Below are positions 1 through 7,345 of a stretch of 64,000 bases of DNA, one piece after another. Source of the DNA: a virus; IMG/VR virus record IMGVR_UViG_3300033146_001127, positions 1-64,000 of that record; one strand, 5' to 3'. Position 1 is the first letter of the stretch; each line of letters begins with the position of its first letter. Below the pieces are notes generated by a model that was given only the letters and a program-made list of their open reading frames with translations, was not told the DNA's origin and did not search any database. The position numbers and the translations under genes are program-made.

Positions 1-190
1 AATCATTAAAAGCTAAAATTGGATTTTGGATAAAAAATGGATTATGCAAAAAATGAGAGATAAGATAATAAATGAGAAGAATGATTGGTCTACCCTGTGT
101 GGTATGGCAGTATCATATATGTATCTTGTGAGATGAAAATCGCTCCGTGTGAAAACATTAATTAATAAAGGATACCTATAGTATACTCTA

Positions 191-382
191 ATATCCAGGA
201 ATTTTTTGAGAGAAAGTTGTCAGAATTGCGCTTTAATATGTGAGATATTTATGGACTATGAAGGTTGCCAGAATTGCATTAATAATTTACAAAAAAGTAA
301 AGTGATACTATATAATCCAGACAATATTGAATATGGGGGTGGTGGAAAAATATCCAGGAAATTTTTTGAGGGAAAGTTGTCA
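191..382. repeat. imperfect direct repeat pair
   Basis: A 32-base segment at 191-222 recurs at 350-382 with one inserted base and one substitution. A shorter piece around GTTGTCAGAATTGC (217-230) recurs near 264-278 as GTTGCCAGAATTGC. Repeated start-like pieces suggest local duplication followed by decay. Confidence 0.7.
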
Positions 383-583
383 AGTTTGTTTACACATGGT
401 TTATGGCAATAATGATACAATTGTAGAATATTATTAAGATAATTATGGGATATATATTAGGTAACGAAAGAGATTTCATTAGCAAACAGAGGATATTAGA
501 GAGATATATGGATATGGTATGATTGGGTGAGGTGAGTTTAATCATATTAAGATAAATACCTTTGGGTAAATGAAGGAAATAAT

Positions 584-634
584 ATGAAAATAGGGTTTAT
601 TGGTATCGGCAAATTGGGATTATATCGGTTGTAG
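584..634 (+). pseudogene. remnant of a Rossmann-fold dehydrogenase N-terminus
   Basis: Sixteen codons read MKIGFIGIGKLGLYRL and then stop. The stretch matches the GxGxxG dinucleotide-binding start typical of UDP-sugar dehydrogenases and related NAD(P) enzymes (MKIGFIGxGKLG). A possible ribosome site GAAGGAAAT precedes the ATG. Nothing of the enzyme follows, so this is read as a truncated relic. Assignment rests on one motif only. Confidence 0.45.
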
Positions 635-681
635 ATAGCATCAAGAAAACAAAAAAGAAAGAGCCAACAGCGAAATAAAAC

Positions 682-710
682 TTGATTTTTTGGACAAATT
701 AGTTTATACT
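682..710 (+). promoter_or_regulatory. sigma70-type promoter
   Basis: TTGATT, a 17-base spacer and TATACT lie 47 bases before the ATG of the gene at 757. Confidence 0.65.
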
Positions 711-756
711 GTTTTTGTAGTTAGCAATAACGCTGCTATAAACAAAGGAGAGCGAT

Positions 757-975
757 ATGATTTTGACTGTCAAGGACGTTAATAAAGTGTTGGTTGAGAC
801 TGAGATTCCTGTGGCATCCGAGTGTCGTGCTTCAAATCATCGTTGGAAGCGGATGGCATTCAACCCGATCAAGAAAGCCTATATCCTTACAACCTACAAC
901 GGCGAGCGTGAGCATGTGTTCGGCTATGATTGTGTCAACGTTGCTGTTAAGGCATACAATGAGTTCGCAGTATGA
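757..975 (+). CDS. hypothetical protein, 72 aa
   Basis: A small soluble protein starting MILTVKDVNKVL, with AAAGGAG placed seven bases before its ATG and a good promoter upstream. I recognise no family. Its codons use G and C in third positions more than the AT-rich genes around it, which suggests a different origin. It is followed after 21 bases by the gene at 997. Confidence 0.7.
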   Translation: MILTVKDVNKVLVETEIPVASECRASNHRWKRMAFNPIKKAYILTTYNGEREHVFGYDCVNVAVKAYNEFAV

Positions 976-996
976 TATGAATCGGAGGGGGATGAT

Positions 997-1467
997 ATGA
1001 GATTTATAGGATATATAGAAGAGAGTTTGAATAGTGCAGTTAAGTATAAACAAGTAAAAGATGAGCCAAGGATGATGATATTTCGTTGGGAGATAAAGGG
1101 TCAGAAATATGAGATGGTAATGATGAGTGGATTCAATGATGCACATAAATGGGATGTAACTTTTACGATGAGTCAATATAAAGAACGTGTTGGGCGGGAA
1201 TTGGATACATATGAGGTAACAGGCACAGGGAATGAATTGGCGGTATTTAGTACAGTAATAAAGATATTGATAGATGAGTTAATAAAGAAACGGAAACCAG
1301 AGATGGTAACATTTACGGCAGAGAAGAGTGAATATGATGTAAACACAGGGCGAGTGAAGTTATATAAAAGGTTGGTGAAGCGATATGTACCAGATGGATA
1401 TGAGGTAAAGATATATGACAGTGCAGTGGGAAATGAAGTAATGTTTGTGATACAAGAGAAGATATAA
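997..1467 (+). CDS. hypothetical protein, 156 aa
   Basis: A charged soluble protein that begins MRFIGYIEESLNS behind the ribosome site CGGAGGGG. No motif or family is recognised. It probably shares the transcript of the preceding gene. It converges with the methyltransferase gene that ends at 1571. The stretch between them holds a weak ACCCTC/GAGGGT inverted repeat (about 1512-1548), which could act as a two-way terminator. Confidence 0.7.
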   Translation: MRFIGYIEESLNSAVKYKQVKDEPRMMIFRWEIKGQKYEMVMMSGFNDAHKWDVTFTMSQYKERVGRELDTYEVTGTGNELAVFSTVIKILIDELIKKRKPEMVTFTAEKSEYDVNTGRVKLYKRLVKRYVPDGYEVKIYDSAVGNEVMFVIQEKI

Positions 1468-1570
1468 GTGTTGCGTTGTTTTTGAGGAATGAAAGGGTAT
1501 TATAAGACGCAAAATAAAACCCTCACAGTTGCGTTTTGAAGGCAAAAGAGAGGGTATTATAGTGTTTGGA

Positions 1571-2407
1571 TTAATTTACAAATAAGTCAAAAGAATTAGA
1601 AGGCAAAGAGTAATTGGATATTACAAGATGTTTAACATTAGTATTAAATCTATTTTTAATATTGACACCATATTTCAAATCATAAGAAGATATATTAAAG
1701 TTTTTATATAAGTTAATAATAAATGGGTCATCATTAATAACCATCATCCAATTAGCATATTTAATATTAGAGAGCGTATGGGCTAAAAGAGTTTGGTGAT
1801 CTTCATTAAAATCATTATTAGCAGAATAAGTTTTGAAAGTTCTGGTATAAGGAGGATCAAGGAAAATGAAAGTATTTTTATTATCATATAAAGGAATAAT
1901 ATTCATAGCTGAGTCATTATGAATAATAGTATTAGATAATAGATTAATATGGTCATTGGATATTTTAGGGTTAAAAGATTTATAATGACCGAAAGGTACA
2001 TTAAATTTTCCATTTTTATTAAAGCGTCTCATACCAGAAAAAGCTAATTGATTAATATAAACGAATTGAGATGCTCTATCACATAAGTCATCAGGAGGTG
2101 GATTATCTCTAAATTTATAATAAAGAGATTCCATTTCATCATGGTTAGTAATAGATTTAAGATAATTTATTTTTTCTATAAAAGATGGATTATTAACATG
2201 TTTATAGAAGTTAATCAAATCAAAATCAAAATCATTAATAATAGAGTTATGGTGATTAAGGTGGAAGAAAAGTGCACCACCCCCAATAAAAGGTTCTACA
2301 TATTGTTTTATATTATTAGGCAATAGAGGTTTAATATATTTAAGTTCTCTTCTTTTACCGCCAGTCCATTTAATAATAGGTTTCAAGTTATTCAATATAT
2401 TTCCCAA
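1571..2407 (-). CDS. Dam-like (D12 class) adenine-N6 DNA methyltransferase
   Basis: The product should transfer a methyl group from SAM to adenine N6. It has the D12-class layout: KWTGGK near residue 13, the SAM-binding loop EPFIGGGALFF near 38-48 and the catalytic DPPY at 184-187. No ATG exists before residue 92, so translation must start at a non-ATG codon. TTG at 2407 or TTG at 2395 (behind GGGAAA) are the options. The gene overlaps the 3' end of the nuclease-like gene 2388-2936 by up to 20 bases, which points to translational coupling of a restriction-modification-like pair. Confidence 0.88.
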   Translation of the reverse strand: MGNILNNLKPIIKWTGGKRRELKYIKPLLPNNIKQYVEPFIGGGALFFHLNHHNSIINDFDFDLINFYKHVNNPSFIEKINYLKSITNHDEMESLYYKFRDNPPPDDLCDRASQFVYINQLAFSGMRRFNKNGKFNVPFGHYKSFNPKISNDHINLLSNTIIHNDSAMNIIPLYDNKNTFIFLDPPYTRTFKTYSANNDFNEDHQTLLAHTLSNIKYANWMMVINDDPFIINLYKNFNISSYDLKYGVNIKNRFNTNVKHLVISNYSLPSNSFDLFVN

Positions 2408-2936
2408 AGTTTTTTAATGTATTATAGTATGTTTCTTCTGATATGTCAAGATTGATGAGTTCAAAGAAATCTTTCATAAAGAATATTTGTGATTTTAATT
2501 TATTAACGATATTGGAGTCATCATACCAACAAGTCATACAATAACCTTCAACGGGTTTGTTATATTGTTGGTGTAATTGATATTTAATTTTTTGGATTTT
2601 ATCATCAGTAACTTTAAATTTTTCTGAATCAAGATTTAAGTTACATTTAAGTTCAAAGTAATAGATAGTATCACCAAGTTCAAATAAAAGGTCAACATCT
2701 TTTTTATTTTTTTCAATATTCATTTCAATAAGATTAACATTAAATACATTAATATCTAATTGAATTAAGATATTTTTAATAAATGATTCAAATATTTTTC
2801 CAAATTTAACGGATTGTGATTGAGTGATTTGTTTACCTAATAGATCACCGAGGTTTTTATTTTTTTTCTTAGGAATATGATTCATGTTATCAATATGTTC
2901 TTTTGTGATAAGACATTTTTCCAATAAATCATTCAT
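2388..2936 (-). CDS. PD-(D/E)XK nuclease-like protein, putative restriction endonuclease
   Basis: A 182-residue protein with a plausible PD-(D/E)XK centre: D82 in the segment KDVDLLF, then FELK with E95 and K97 on the next strand, and an upstream helix glutamate (E50). This D-x12-E-x-K layout is that of many type II restriction enzymes. It precedes and overlaps a Dam-like methyltransferase, the arrangement expected of a restriction-modification pair. Specificity cannot be read. It could instead be a host-DNA-degrading nuclease. Confidence 0.6.
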   Translation of the reverse strand: MNDLLEKCLITKEHIDNMNHIPKKKNKNLGDLLGKQITQSQSVKFGKIFESFIKNILIQLDINVFNVNLIEMNIEKNKKDVDLLFELGDTIYYFELKCNLNLDSEKFKVTDDKIQKIKYQLHQQYNKPVEGYCMTCWYDDSNIVNKLKSQIFFMKDFFELINLDISEETYYNTLKNFGKYIE

Positions 2937-2986
2937 AAAGGATACCTATAAATATTTGCGTTATTTTTTGAAGAAATTAAATGGTA

Positions 2987-3136
2987 TTATTCGTTGATTT
3001 GTTCTTCATAAAGAGAATAACAATCAGGGCAAATATGGACATCAACGTTATCAATTTCTACTTCCATAAGAACAGCAGATGAGGCATAGTTATTCATAAA
3101 CTCATAATGACAACAATAACAAACAAAATCATTCAT
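2987..3136 (-). CDS. small zinc-binding protein, 49 aa
   Basis: Begins MNDFVCYCCHYEF and ends with CPDCYSLYEEQ, so two Cys pairs (CYCC and CPDC) could bind one zinc ion. AGAGGA lies upstream of the ATG. It follows the gene at 3139-3348 by two bases in the same direction. Function unknown. Confidence 0.65.
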   Translation of the reverse strand: MNDFVCYCCHYEFMNNYASSAVLMEVEIDNVDVHICPDCYSLYEEQINE

Positions 3137-3138
3137 AA

Positions 3139-3348
3139 TTATTTTCCTCTAATTTTTCTGGAATCAAGTTGAATAACAGAAACGATATCTTCTACACCAA
3201 GAATAAGAGGTGAGGCGATAATTCTTCCATTTTTAGTTCTATTAGCCCAAGTCCAATTACCATTTTCAATTTCAAATTTAGTAAACCACATTTGAAAAGA
3301 GTAACCAGATTTATAGGCAATTTCAATTAAATATTCATATTTTTCCAT
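3139..3348 (-). CDS. hypothetical protein, 69 aa
   Basis: I start this gene at the ATG of MEKYEYLIEIAY because GGAG sits at the right distance. A longer frame up to 3399 lacks a ribosome site. The product is small and Trp-rich (MWFTKFE, NWTWANRT). Upstream lies a GC-richer hairpin cluster (3431-3493) that could be its leader. Confidence 0.65.
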   Translation of the reverse strand: MEKYEYLIEIAYKSGYSFQMWFTKFEIENGNWTWANRTKNGRIIASPLILGVEDIVSVIQLDSRKIRGK

Positions 3349-3430
3349 AATAAACTCCAAGATAATAGAGACAATCAATATCAATCGGATAACTCCCATA
3401 AAATGATTCAGAGTAAATCACCAGTTTCTT

Positions 3431-3493
3431 ATCCGAAAGGAAGTTGATGTAGTTCTCTAGGCTACACCAGAGCTTCTGTTGGCCCTCTCGGGC
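3431..3493 (-). ncRNA. candidate structured RNA or structured leader
   Basis: Within about 60 bases lie four compact inverted repeats: TCC/GGA around GAAA (3432-3441), TGTAG/CTACA (3448-3466), CAGA/TCTG (3468-3478) and GCCC/GGGC (3482-3493, loop GAGA on the minus strand). The patch is clearly more GC-rich than its surroundings and lies in a 186-base gap without a gene. No known family is recognised and strand is uncertain. Confidence 0.3.
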
Positions 3494-3534
3494 TTAATCA
3501 GTCATAATTGAAAACCTTTCTATTAAGAGTTAAT

Positions 3535-3780
3535 TTAATCTTCAACCAGAACGATGGTGGCAGGGTTTACCCACTCCCAATAACCACCAATCTTTTTGGC
3601 AAGTGTTTCCAATTTGGGGTTAATCCAAGGATAGAAACCAGTAAACTCACCATAATAATCAAATGCGACATCCTCAGTATCATTTTCATTATGAACACAA
3701 AGACCATAATCACCATCAAAATGATTAAACCCAAGAGCTTCAATTTCTTTACGGATTTTATTCAAAACACGTTTAGTCAT
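3535..3780 (-). CDS. hypothetical early protein, 81 aa
   Basis: Begins MTKRVLNKIRKEIEALGF behind GAGGTGAT and stands directly downstream of one of the conserved early promoters (3825-3853). It has an aromatic, acidic middle (FDYYGEFTGFYPW). No family recognised. Position and promoter suggest an early host-takeover protein. Confidence 0.72.
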   Translation of the reverse strand: MTKRVLNKIRKEIEALGFNHFDGDYGLCVHNENDTEDVAFDYYGEFTGFYPWINPKLETLAKKIGGYWEWVNPATIVLVED

Positions 3781-3824
3781 ATCATCACCTCAAAAAGAAA
3801 GGGTTATCACCAACTCACAAACTA

Positions 3825-3853
3825 ATTATACAGGAATGGTGTGATAAGGTCAA
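3825..3853 (-). promoter_or_regulatory. conserved early promoter, site 1
   Basis: Read on the minus strand: TTGACC, 17 bases, TATAAT, followed by the shared leader GTGAGTTGGTGATAACCC. It overlaps the last codon of the upstream methyltransferase gene and serves the gene starting at 3780. Confidence 0.85.
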
Positions 3854-4572
3854 GATAAAAATATTCTTTTTTGGGCTATATCATAATATTTTTTTTCAAG
3901 TTCAATACCAATAAATTTTCTATTCAATTGATAACAAGCTACACCAGTAGTTCCAGAGCCCATAGTATTATCCAAAACTAAATCATTTTCTTGAGTATAA
4001 GTTTTAATGAGATATTTCATAAGAGTTAGAGGTTTTTGGGTTGGGTGAAAACCTTTTCTATCTTGTTTAAATTTTTTCACAGATTTTGGATACCTTGTTC
4101 CATTGTTTTCTTTATGTATAGATTTAAGGTTTCCATATACTTCACCAATTTGTTTAGAATCAGATATAAAAGCTTTATAAGGATCACCTTTTGTCATTTG
4201 AGGGTAATACTTAGATCTTTTTTTAGAAAAAACTAATATTTGTTCATGATTTTTCATAGGTTGATATTTAGCTAACATCGGATTCGTTCCTTGTGGTTTT
4301 TCCCATATCCATTCATATCTAAACCATTCTGGATTTGACATTACCAAAGAAGAAGAGAATGGTTGTGTTGCAGTTAATACAATATTACCATCCTCTTTAA
4401 TAATTCTTTTATATTGAATCCATAATTGATCCAATGGGATGATAGAATCCCATTTACATGCAGTAACACCATAAGGCAAATCAGTGAGAATAAGATCGAT
4501 TGAATTATCTTGAATATTTTTCATTTCTACAAGACAATCACCATTTATAAGAGTTATATTTTTATTTTCCAT
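3850..4572 (-). CDS. beta-class adenine-N6 DNA methyltransferase
   Basis: A 240-residue SAM-dependent methyltransferase with the permuted beta order: catalytic TDLPYG at 30-35, then HPTQKP and the SAM-binding DNTMGSGTT near 200-208. The DLPY form of the catalytic motif points to adenine N6. Its first 19 bases overlap the end of the nuclease-like gene 4554-5093, repeating the pair design seen at 1571-2936. It likely protects sites cut by that partner. Confidence 0.88.
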   Translation of the reverse strand: MENKNITLINGDCLVEMKNIQDNSIDLILTDLPYGVTACKWDSIIPLDQLWIQYKRIIKEDGNIVLTATQPFSSSLVMSNPEWFRYEWIWEKPQGTNPMLAKYQPMKNHEQILVFSKKRSKYYPQMTKGDPYKAFISDSKQIGEVYGNLKSIHKENNGTRYPKSVKKFKQDRKGFHPTQKPLTLMKYLIKTYTQENDLVLDNTMGSGTTGVACYQLNRKFIGIELEKKYYDIAQKRIFLS

Positions 4573-5093
4573 ACAGGTTTTATACCTAAATTATCAAGAT
4601 GAATATCATACCAAACTTGGTCTGACATAGAATGATATATACCAATATCAACCAAGTTATTTATAGTTTTATAATTTTTATTTATTTTATCCCATGTTCT
4701 ATTATTAAGTGATAATATTGATGTATCAAATACATATATAGAATATTCATTATCTTTGAAAGTACAGGAAAACATAATATCTGATTTATTTTCATTTACA
4801 AATTTAATTTTATCATTTAATGTTTTGTATTTGGTTGTTCTAAATGATGAAATTTTTAATTTATTTTTTGAATTAACTTTTCCTGATTTAATAGATATTT
4901 CAACATCATTTATTTTAATATCATATTTTGAATTGTGACTATAACAATCCCATTCACAATTCACATTAGATTTGATTAATGCATTAACGATTAATTCTTC
5001 TAATAATTCACCTTTCAAATGATTTTTTTTGAATAAAGAATGAAATTTTTTTATTTCTATTTCAAAATATTCAAAGAATTCTTTATTAAACAT
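4554..5093 (-). CDS. putative restriction-endonuclease-like protein
   Basis: A 179-residue protein with a possible nuclease core: D58 in KYDIKIND followed by VEISIK (E65, K69). This resembles a PD-(D/E)XK centre, but the residue two before the lysine is serine, so the motif is not canonical. Its main support is context: it sits behind its own promoter and overlaps a beta-class methyltransferase by 19 bases. It could be a diverged type II restriction enzyme. Confidence 0.5.
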   Translation of the reverse strand: MFNKEFFEYFEIEIKKFHSLFKKNHLKGELLEELIVNALIKSNVNCEWDCYSHNSKYDIKINDVEISIKSGKVNSKNKLKISSFRTTKYKTLNDKIKFVNENKSDIMFSCTFKDNEYSIYVFDTSILSLNNRTWDKINKNYKTINNLVDIGIYHSMSDQVWYDIHLDNLGIKPVWKIKI

Positions 5094-5136
5094 ATATAAT
5101 CTTTCTTAAAATAGTTAATTATAAACTTACAAACCA

Positions 5137-5165
5137 ATTATACAGGAATGATGTGATAAGGTCAA
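5137..5165 (-). promoter_or_regulatory. conserved early promoter, site 2
   Basis: TTGACC, 17 bases, TATAAT on the minus strand, nearly identical to site 1, but the shared downstream leader is degenerate here. It drives the nuclease-methyltransferase pair 3850-5093. Confidence 0.82.
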
Positions 5166-5202
5166 TGTAGTTTTATAATTATTTTACGAGTGAAGATAAG
5201 TT

Positions 5203-5496
5203 TTATAACGAAAATAAATCATCATTAAAGAAATTAGTAGGAATTGTATCCATTTTAACACAACTACTATGAATGATATAATCTCTATCAAGAGAAGGAA
5301 CATGGATACCGAAAATAGTATCACCAGTTGGATTTTCATTTATATTAATGACAACACATTTAAGACCAAGAAGGTTTTTGTCAATATAACCAGTAGGAAC
5401 AAATTTGGTTAATTCCATTCGTTTTGCCATACCAACCCAAGAAGAATAGACACCACCTTGATGAACTATAGTTCCTGTTTTATTTAATTTAGTCAT
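5203..5496 (-). CDS. early protein with VPSLDRDYIIH motif and C-terminal DDLFSL tail
   Basis: A 97-residue protein, clearly paralogous to the one at 7028-7333: both have GGxxYSS near the start, VPSLDRDYIIHxS in the second half and an acidic DDLF tail. The family is not recognised. The end DDLFSL resembles sliding-clamp-binding peptides (bacterial QLxLF, T4 polymerase tail). It is followed on the transcript by 3.8-5.1 kb genes, and preceded closely by the gene at 5505. Confidence 0.72.
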   Translation of the reverse strand: MTKLNKTGTIVHQGGVYSSWVGMAKRMELTKFVPTGYIDKNLLGLKCVVININENPTGDTIFGIHVPSLDRDYIIHSSCVKMDTIPTNFFNDDLFSL

Positions 5497-5504
5497 ATTA
5501 TCAC

Positions 5505-5750
5505 CTATATGGTAAAGAGGTTATTATCCAAATATTTAACATTTGGTTCAGCATTTAGAACAATGAACCTTGATGAATTAACATTAATTAATTCTTTAGA
5601 GGTTTTCATATCAAATACATTTATATAGTTATCGTTGTCATAGTGAGTACCTAAAAAAATATAATAATCATTAGTTAGACCAATTCTATCATTATATTTA
5701 ATACATTTTAGTACATCACCGTAAGAGTATTTCATAATTTTTATAACCAT
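5505..5750 (-). CDS. hypothetical early protein with C-terminal NNLFTI tail
   Basis: An 81-residue protein; a second ATG at 5735 (MKYSYGDV) is also possible. It has a beta-rich look (YIFLGTHYDNDNYINVF) and ends LDNNLFTI, similar to the DLF-type tails of three other small genes in this region. It begins three bases after the stop of the upstream gene 5754-5906, so it is in that operon. Confidence 0.68.
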   Translation of the reverse strand: MVIKIMKYSYGDVLKCIKYNDRIGLTNDYYIFLGTHYDNDNYINVFDMKTSKELINVNSSRFIVLNAEPNVKYLDNNLFTI

Positions 5751-5753
5751 CCA

Positions 5754-5906
5754 TTATTCTACTTCATCAAGTTCAATAGCATCACCTGGTTCAAACAATG
5801 GCATAACAGTGTCAGAGATATATTTTTTGGCATCACTGAGAGAATTGAAACCATCACAAGAGAGAAGACCGCCCTTCCCGAACCATTTAACATAATATTT
5901 GAACAT
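5754..5906 (-). CDS. hypothetical early protein, 50 aa
   Basis: Begins MFKYYVKWFGKGGLLSCDGF behind GGGAG and ends in an acidic tail (DAIELDEVE). It is the first gene after conserved early promoter site 3. It looks like a small single-domain regulator, but no family is recognised. Confidence 0.68.
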   Translation of the reverse strand: MFKYYVKWFGKGGLLSCDGFNSLSDAKKYISDTVMPLFEPGDAIELDEVE

Positions 5907-5951
5907 AATAAACTCCCAAAAGAAAAAGGGTTATTACCAACTCACAAGAAG

Positions 5952-5980
5952 ATAATAACCCTTTTGAAGAATAATGTCAA
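5952..5980 (-). promoter_or_regulatory. conserved early promoter, site 3, with dyad
   Basis: TTGACA, 17 bases, TATTAT on the minus strand plus the shared leader. The spacer end GGGTTATTA pairs with TAATAACCC in the leader, forming a dyad around the start point, as at 11107-11135. Confidence 0.82.
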
Positions 5981-5985
5981 GAAGA

Positions 5986-6231
5986 TTATTCAAAAATGCC
6001 TTCTTCTTCGTCTCTCATTCGTCTTTCATAGTCTTCAACTTTATCATACCAACCTTTTTGAGAAGCGATAAACATAATACGATGAAGTGCTTCTTCTTGT
6101 TCTGGATTAGATACAAGAATATCATAATATTTTTTTAGTTTTTCTGATACTTCACGAGGATTATGATTATCTTCCCAAATCCAATCATCAGTTGTATGTG
6201 GTTCAAGTCCAAACCAATTCTTTTTACTCAT
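5986..6231 (-). CDS. hypothetical protein, 81 aa
   Basis: Begins MSKKNWFGLEPHTTDDWIWED and is mostly helical and acidic. Its first eight bases overlap the end of the gene 6224-6430, so the two are translationally coupled. It ends just upstream of early promoter site 3. No family recognised. Confidence 0.7.
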   Translation of the reverse strand: MSKKNWFGLEPHTTDDWIWEDNHNPREVSEKLKKYYDILVSNPEQEEALHRIMFIASQKGWYDKVEDYERRMRDEEEGIFE

Positions 6232-6430
6232 AATTTATTCCCCTTTCCATGGCGATAATAGAATCAATCAATACATTTAGTTCAGTTGGAGAGTTACAAA
6301 TAAGTTTAACAGTTTTATATTCACCATTTTTATCTGTTCCACATACTTCTAACATGAATCCGTTGTCGTATATATTGACGTAGAAATTGTCACTGACAGT
6401 AATAAGTTTGTCGTTAATTGATGTAATCAT
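6224..6430 (-). CDS. hypothetical protein, 68 aa
   Basis: A small beta-rich protein (MITSINDKLITVSDNFYVNIY). Same operon as the gene at 6451-6951 and overlapped by the next gene. No family recognised. Confidence 0.7.
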   Translation of the reverse strand: MITSINDKLITVSDNFYVNIYDNGFMLEVCGTDKNGEYKTVKLICNSPTELNVLIDSIIAMERGINYE

Positions 6431-6450
6431 TTCATTTTAATCTCCTTTCA

Positions 6451-6951
6451 TTATTTTGGGTTAACAGTTTTCTTAATTGCCCGAAGTTCTTTTTTCAATT
6501 CTTTTTCGTTATAAGGATTTGAAGCCAGAACCTTTTTAACCTCTTTCATATCTTTCAGTTTCAATTCAAAACGTTTGATGTTATGTGCGATATAAACATC
6601 AAAGTTATTTTTGGTTGCCCCATTTTCATAAATCTTAACAATTTTTTCATGATTATCAGCAATGAAACCATAGGAACGTAAAGGATACTTATCTTCAAAA
6701 TGGTCAGCAACCACAGCATAATCCCACATTCTTTTACCGACATAAGAAATCAGGTCTTTATTGATAAAGTTATAATTCTTTTTGCCATAGAATTTAACAT
6801 CAGGTTTTCCAACGCTAACTTCCGTTTTACAGATATTCACATAATGGTTATAAGGACGGGCATTTGACCAGAACCCATCAGACAACTGACCTTTCAATTC
6901 ATTTTCGAAGATACTGGCTTGTTTATAATTTTCAAAAACAATATAACTCAT
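6451..6951 (-). CDS. hypothetical early protein, 166 aa
   Basis: I start it at MSYIVFENYKQASIF, where CAGGAGATAATT precedes the ATG; the longer frame to 6984 would run into the promoter leader. It has a globular N-terminal part with many aromatic residues and a lysine-rich helical C-terminus. It is first behind early promoter site 4. Family unknown. Confidence 0.72.
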   Translation of the reverse strand: MSYIVFENYKQASIFENELKGQLSDGFWSNARPYNHYVNICKTEVSVGKPDVKFYGKKNYNFINKDLISYVGKRMWDYAVVADHFEDKYPLRSYGFIADNHEKIVKIYENGATKNNFDVYIAHNIKRFELKLKDMKEVKKVLASNPYNEKELKKELRAIKKTVNPK

Positions 6952-6995
6952 AATTATCTCCTGAAAAGAAAGGATTATCACCAACTCACAAACTA

Positions 6996-7024
6996 ATTAT
7001 ACAGGAATGATAACACAAAGTCAA
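6996..7024 (-). promoter_or_regulatory. conserved early promoter, site 4
   Basis: TTGACT, 17 bases, TATAAT on the minus strand, followed by GTGAGTTGGTGATAATCC. Confidence 0.85.
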
Positions 7025-7027
7025 TAA

Positions 7028-7333
7028 TTATATTTCAAATAAATCATCGTCTAACATTTCTTTATAGACAGGTGTATCTAATAATTTAATTCCGCTACCA
7101 TGAATGATATAATCTCTATCAAGAGAAGGAACATAGATACCATAGAAAGGACCTGCACCGATACCATCATGAGGAACATAGTCTATGATGATACAATCTT
7201 CATCATTCAAATCATAATTACATGTAAACTCAGATTTGAATCGTTTTAATCCCATTGAGTTAGCAAGTATATCATAAGAAGAATAGATACGACCACCATC
7301 AATAATCTTTGCCCATTTATTTTTGGTTGACAT
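7028..7333 (-). CDS. early protein with VPSLDRDYIIH motif and C-terminal DDLFEI tail
   Basis: A 101-residue paralogue of the gene at 5203-5496. The shared parts are GGRIYSSYD near residue 13, VPSLDRDYIIHGSG in the second half and the acidic tail LDDDLFEI. AGAAAGG precedes the ATG. It is the last gene before early promoter site 4 and follows the nuclease-methyltransferase pair 7346-8819 after 12 bases. The tail may bind a sliding clamp; that is inference. Confidence 0.72.
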   Translation of the reverse strand: MSTKNKWAKIIDGGRIYSSYDILANSMGLKRFKSEFTCNYDLNDEDCIIIDYVPHDGIGAGPFYGIYVPSLDRDYIIHGSGIKLLDTPVYKEMLDDDLFEI

Positions 7334-7345
7334 TTTGAAACCTTT

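Larger units (their letters stand above)
1..756. other. degraded non-coding region with gene remnants
   Basis: No confident gene is seen in these 756 bases. Short open frames exist, for example a 30-codon frame at 44-136 and a frame at 206-412 that opens with TTG, but none has a ribosome site or a recognisable product. The stretch holds imperfect direct repeats (191-382) and a broken dehydrogenase start (584-634), and its last 75 bases are the promoter and ribosome site of the next gene. It looks like decayed sequence. Confidence 0.55.

Noticed and set aside
167-180. AAAGGATACCTATA shared with 2937-2950 as a mobile-element end
   Set aside because: Only 14 bases, no paired inverted copy and no transposase; at 2937 it is simply the leader of the nuclease gene.
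206-412. 68-codon frame as a gene
   Set aside because: It opens with TTG, has no ribosome site, and is largely composed of the local repeats.
832-1176. 114-codon minus-strand frame
   Set aside because: It is antisense to the two better-supported plus-strand genes at 757 and 997 and has no ribosome site.
2946-2953. TATAAATA on the plus strand as a late promoter
   Set aside because: No plus-strand gene follows within several kilobases; probably chance in AT-rich sequence.
3431-3522. Hammerhead ribozyme suggested by CTGATTA near the hairpins
   Set aside because: The conserved CUGANGA...GAAA core is not complete, and the stem arrangement does not match.
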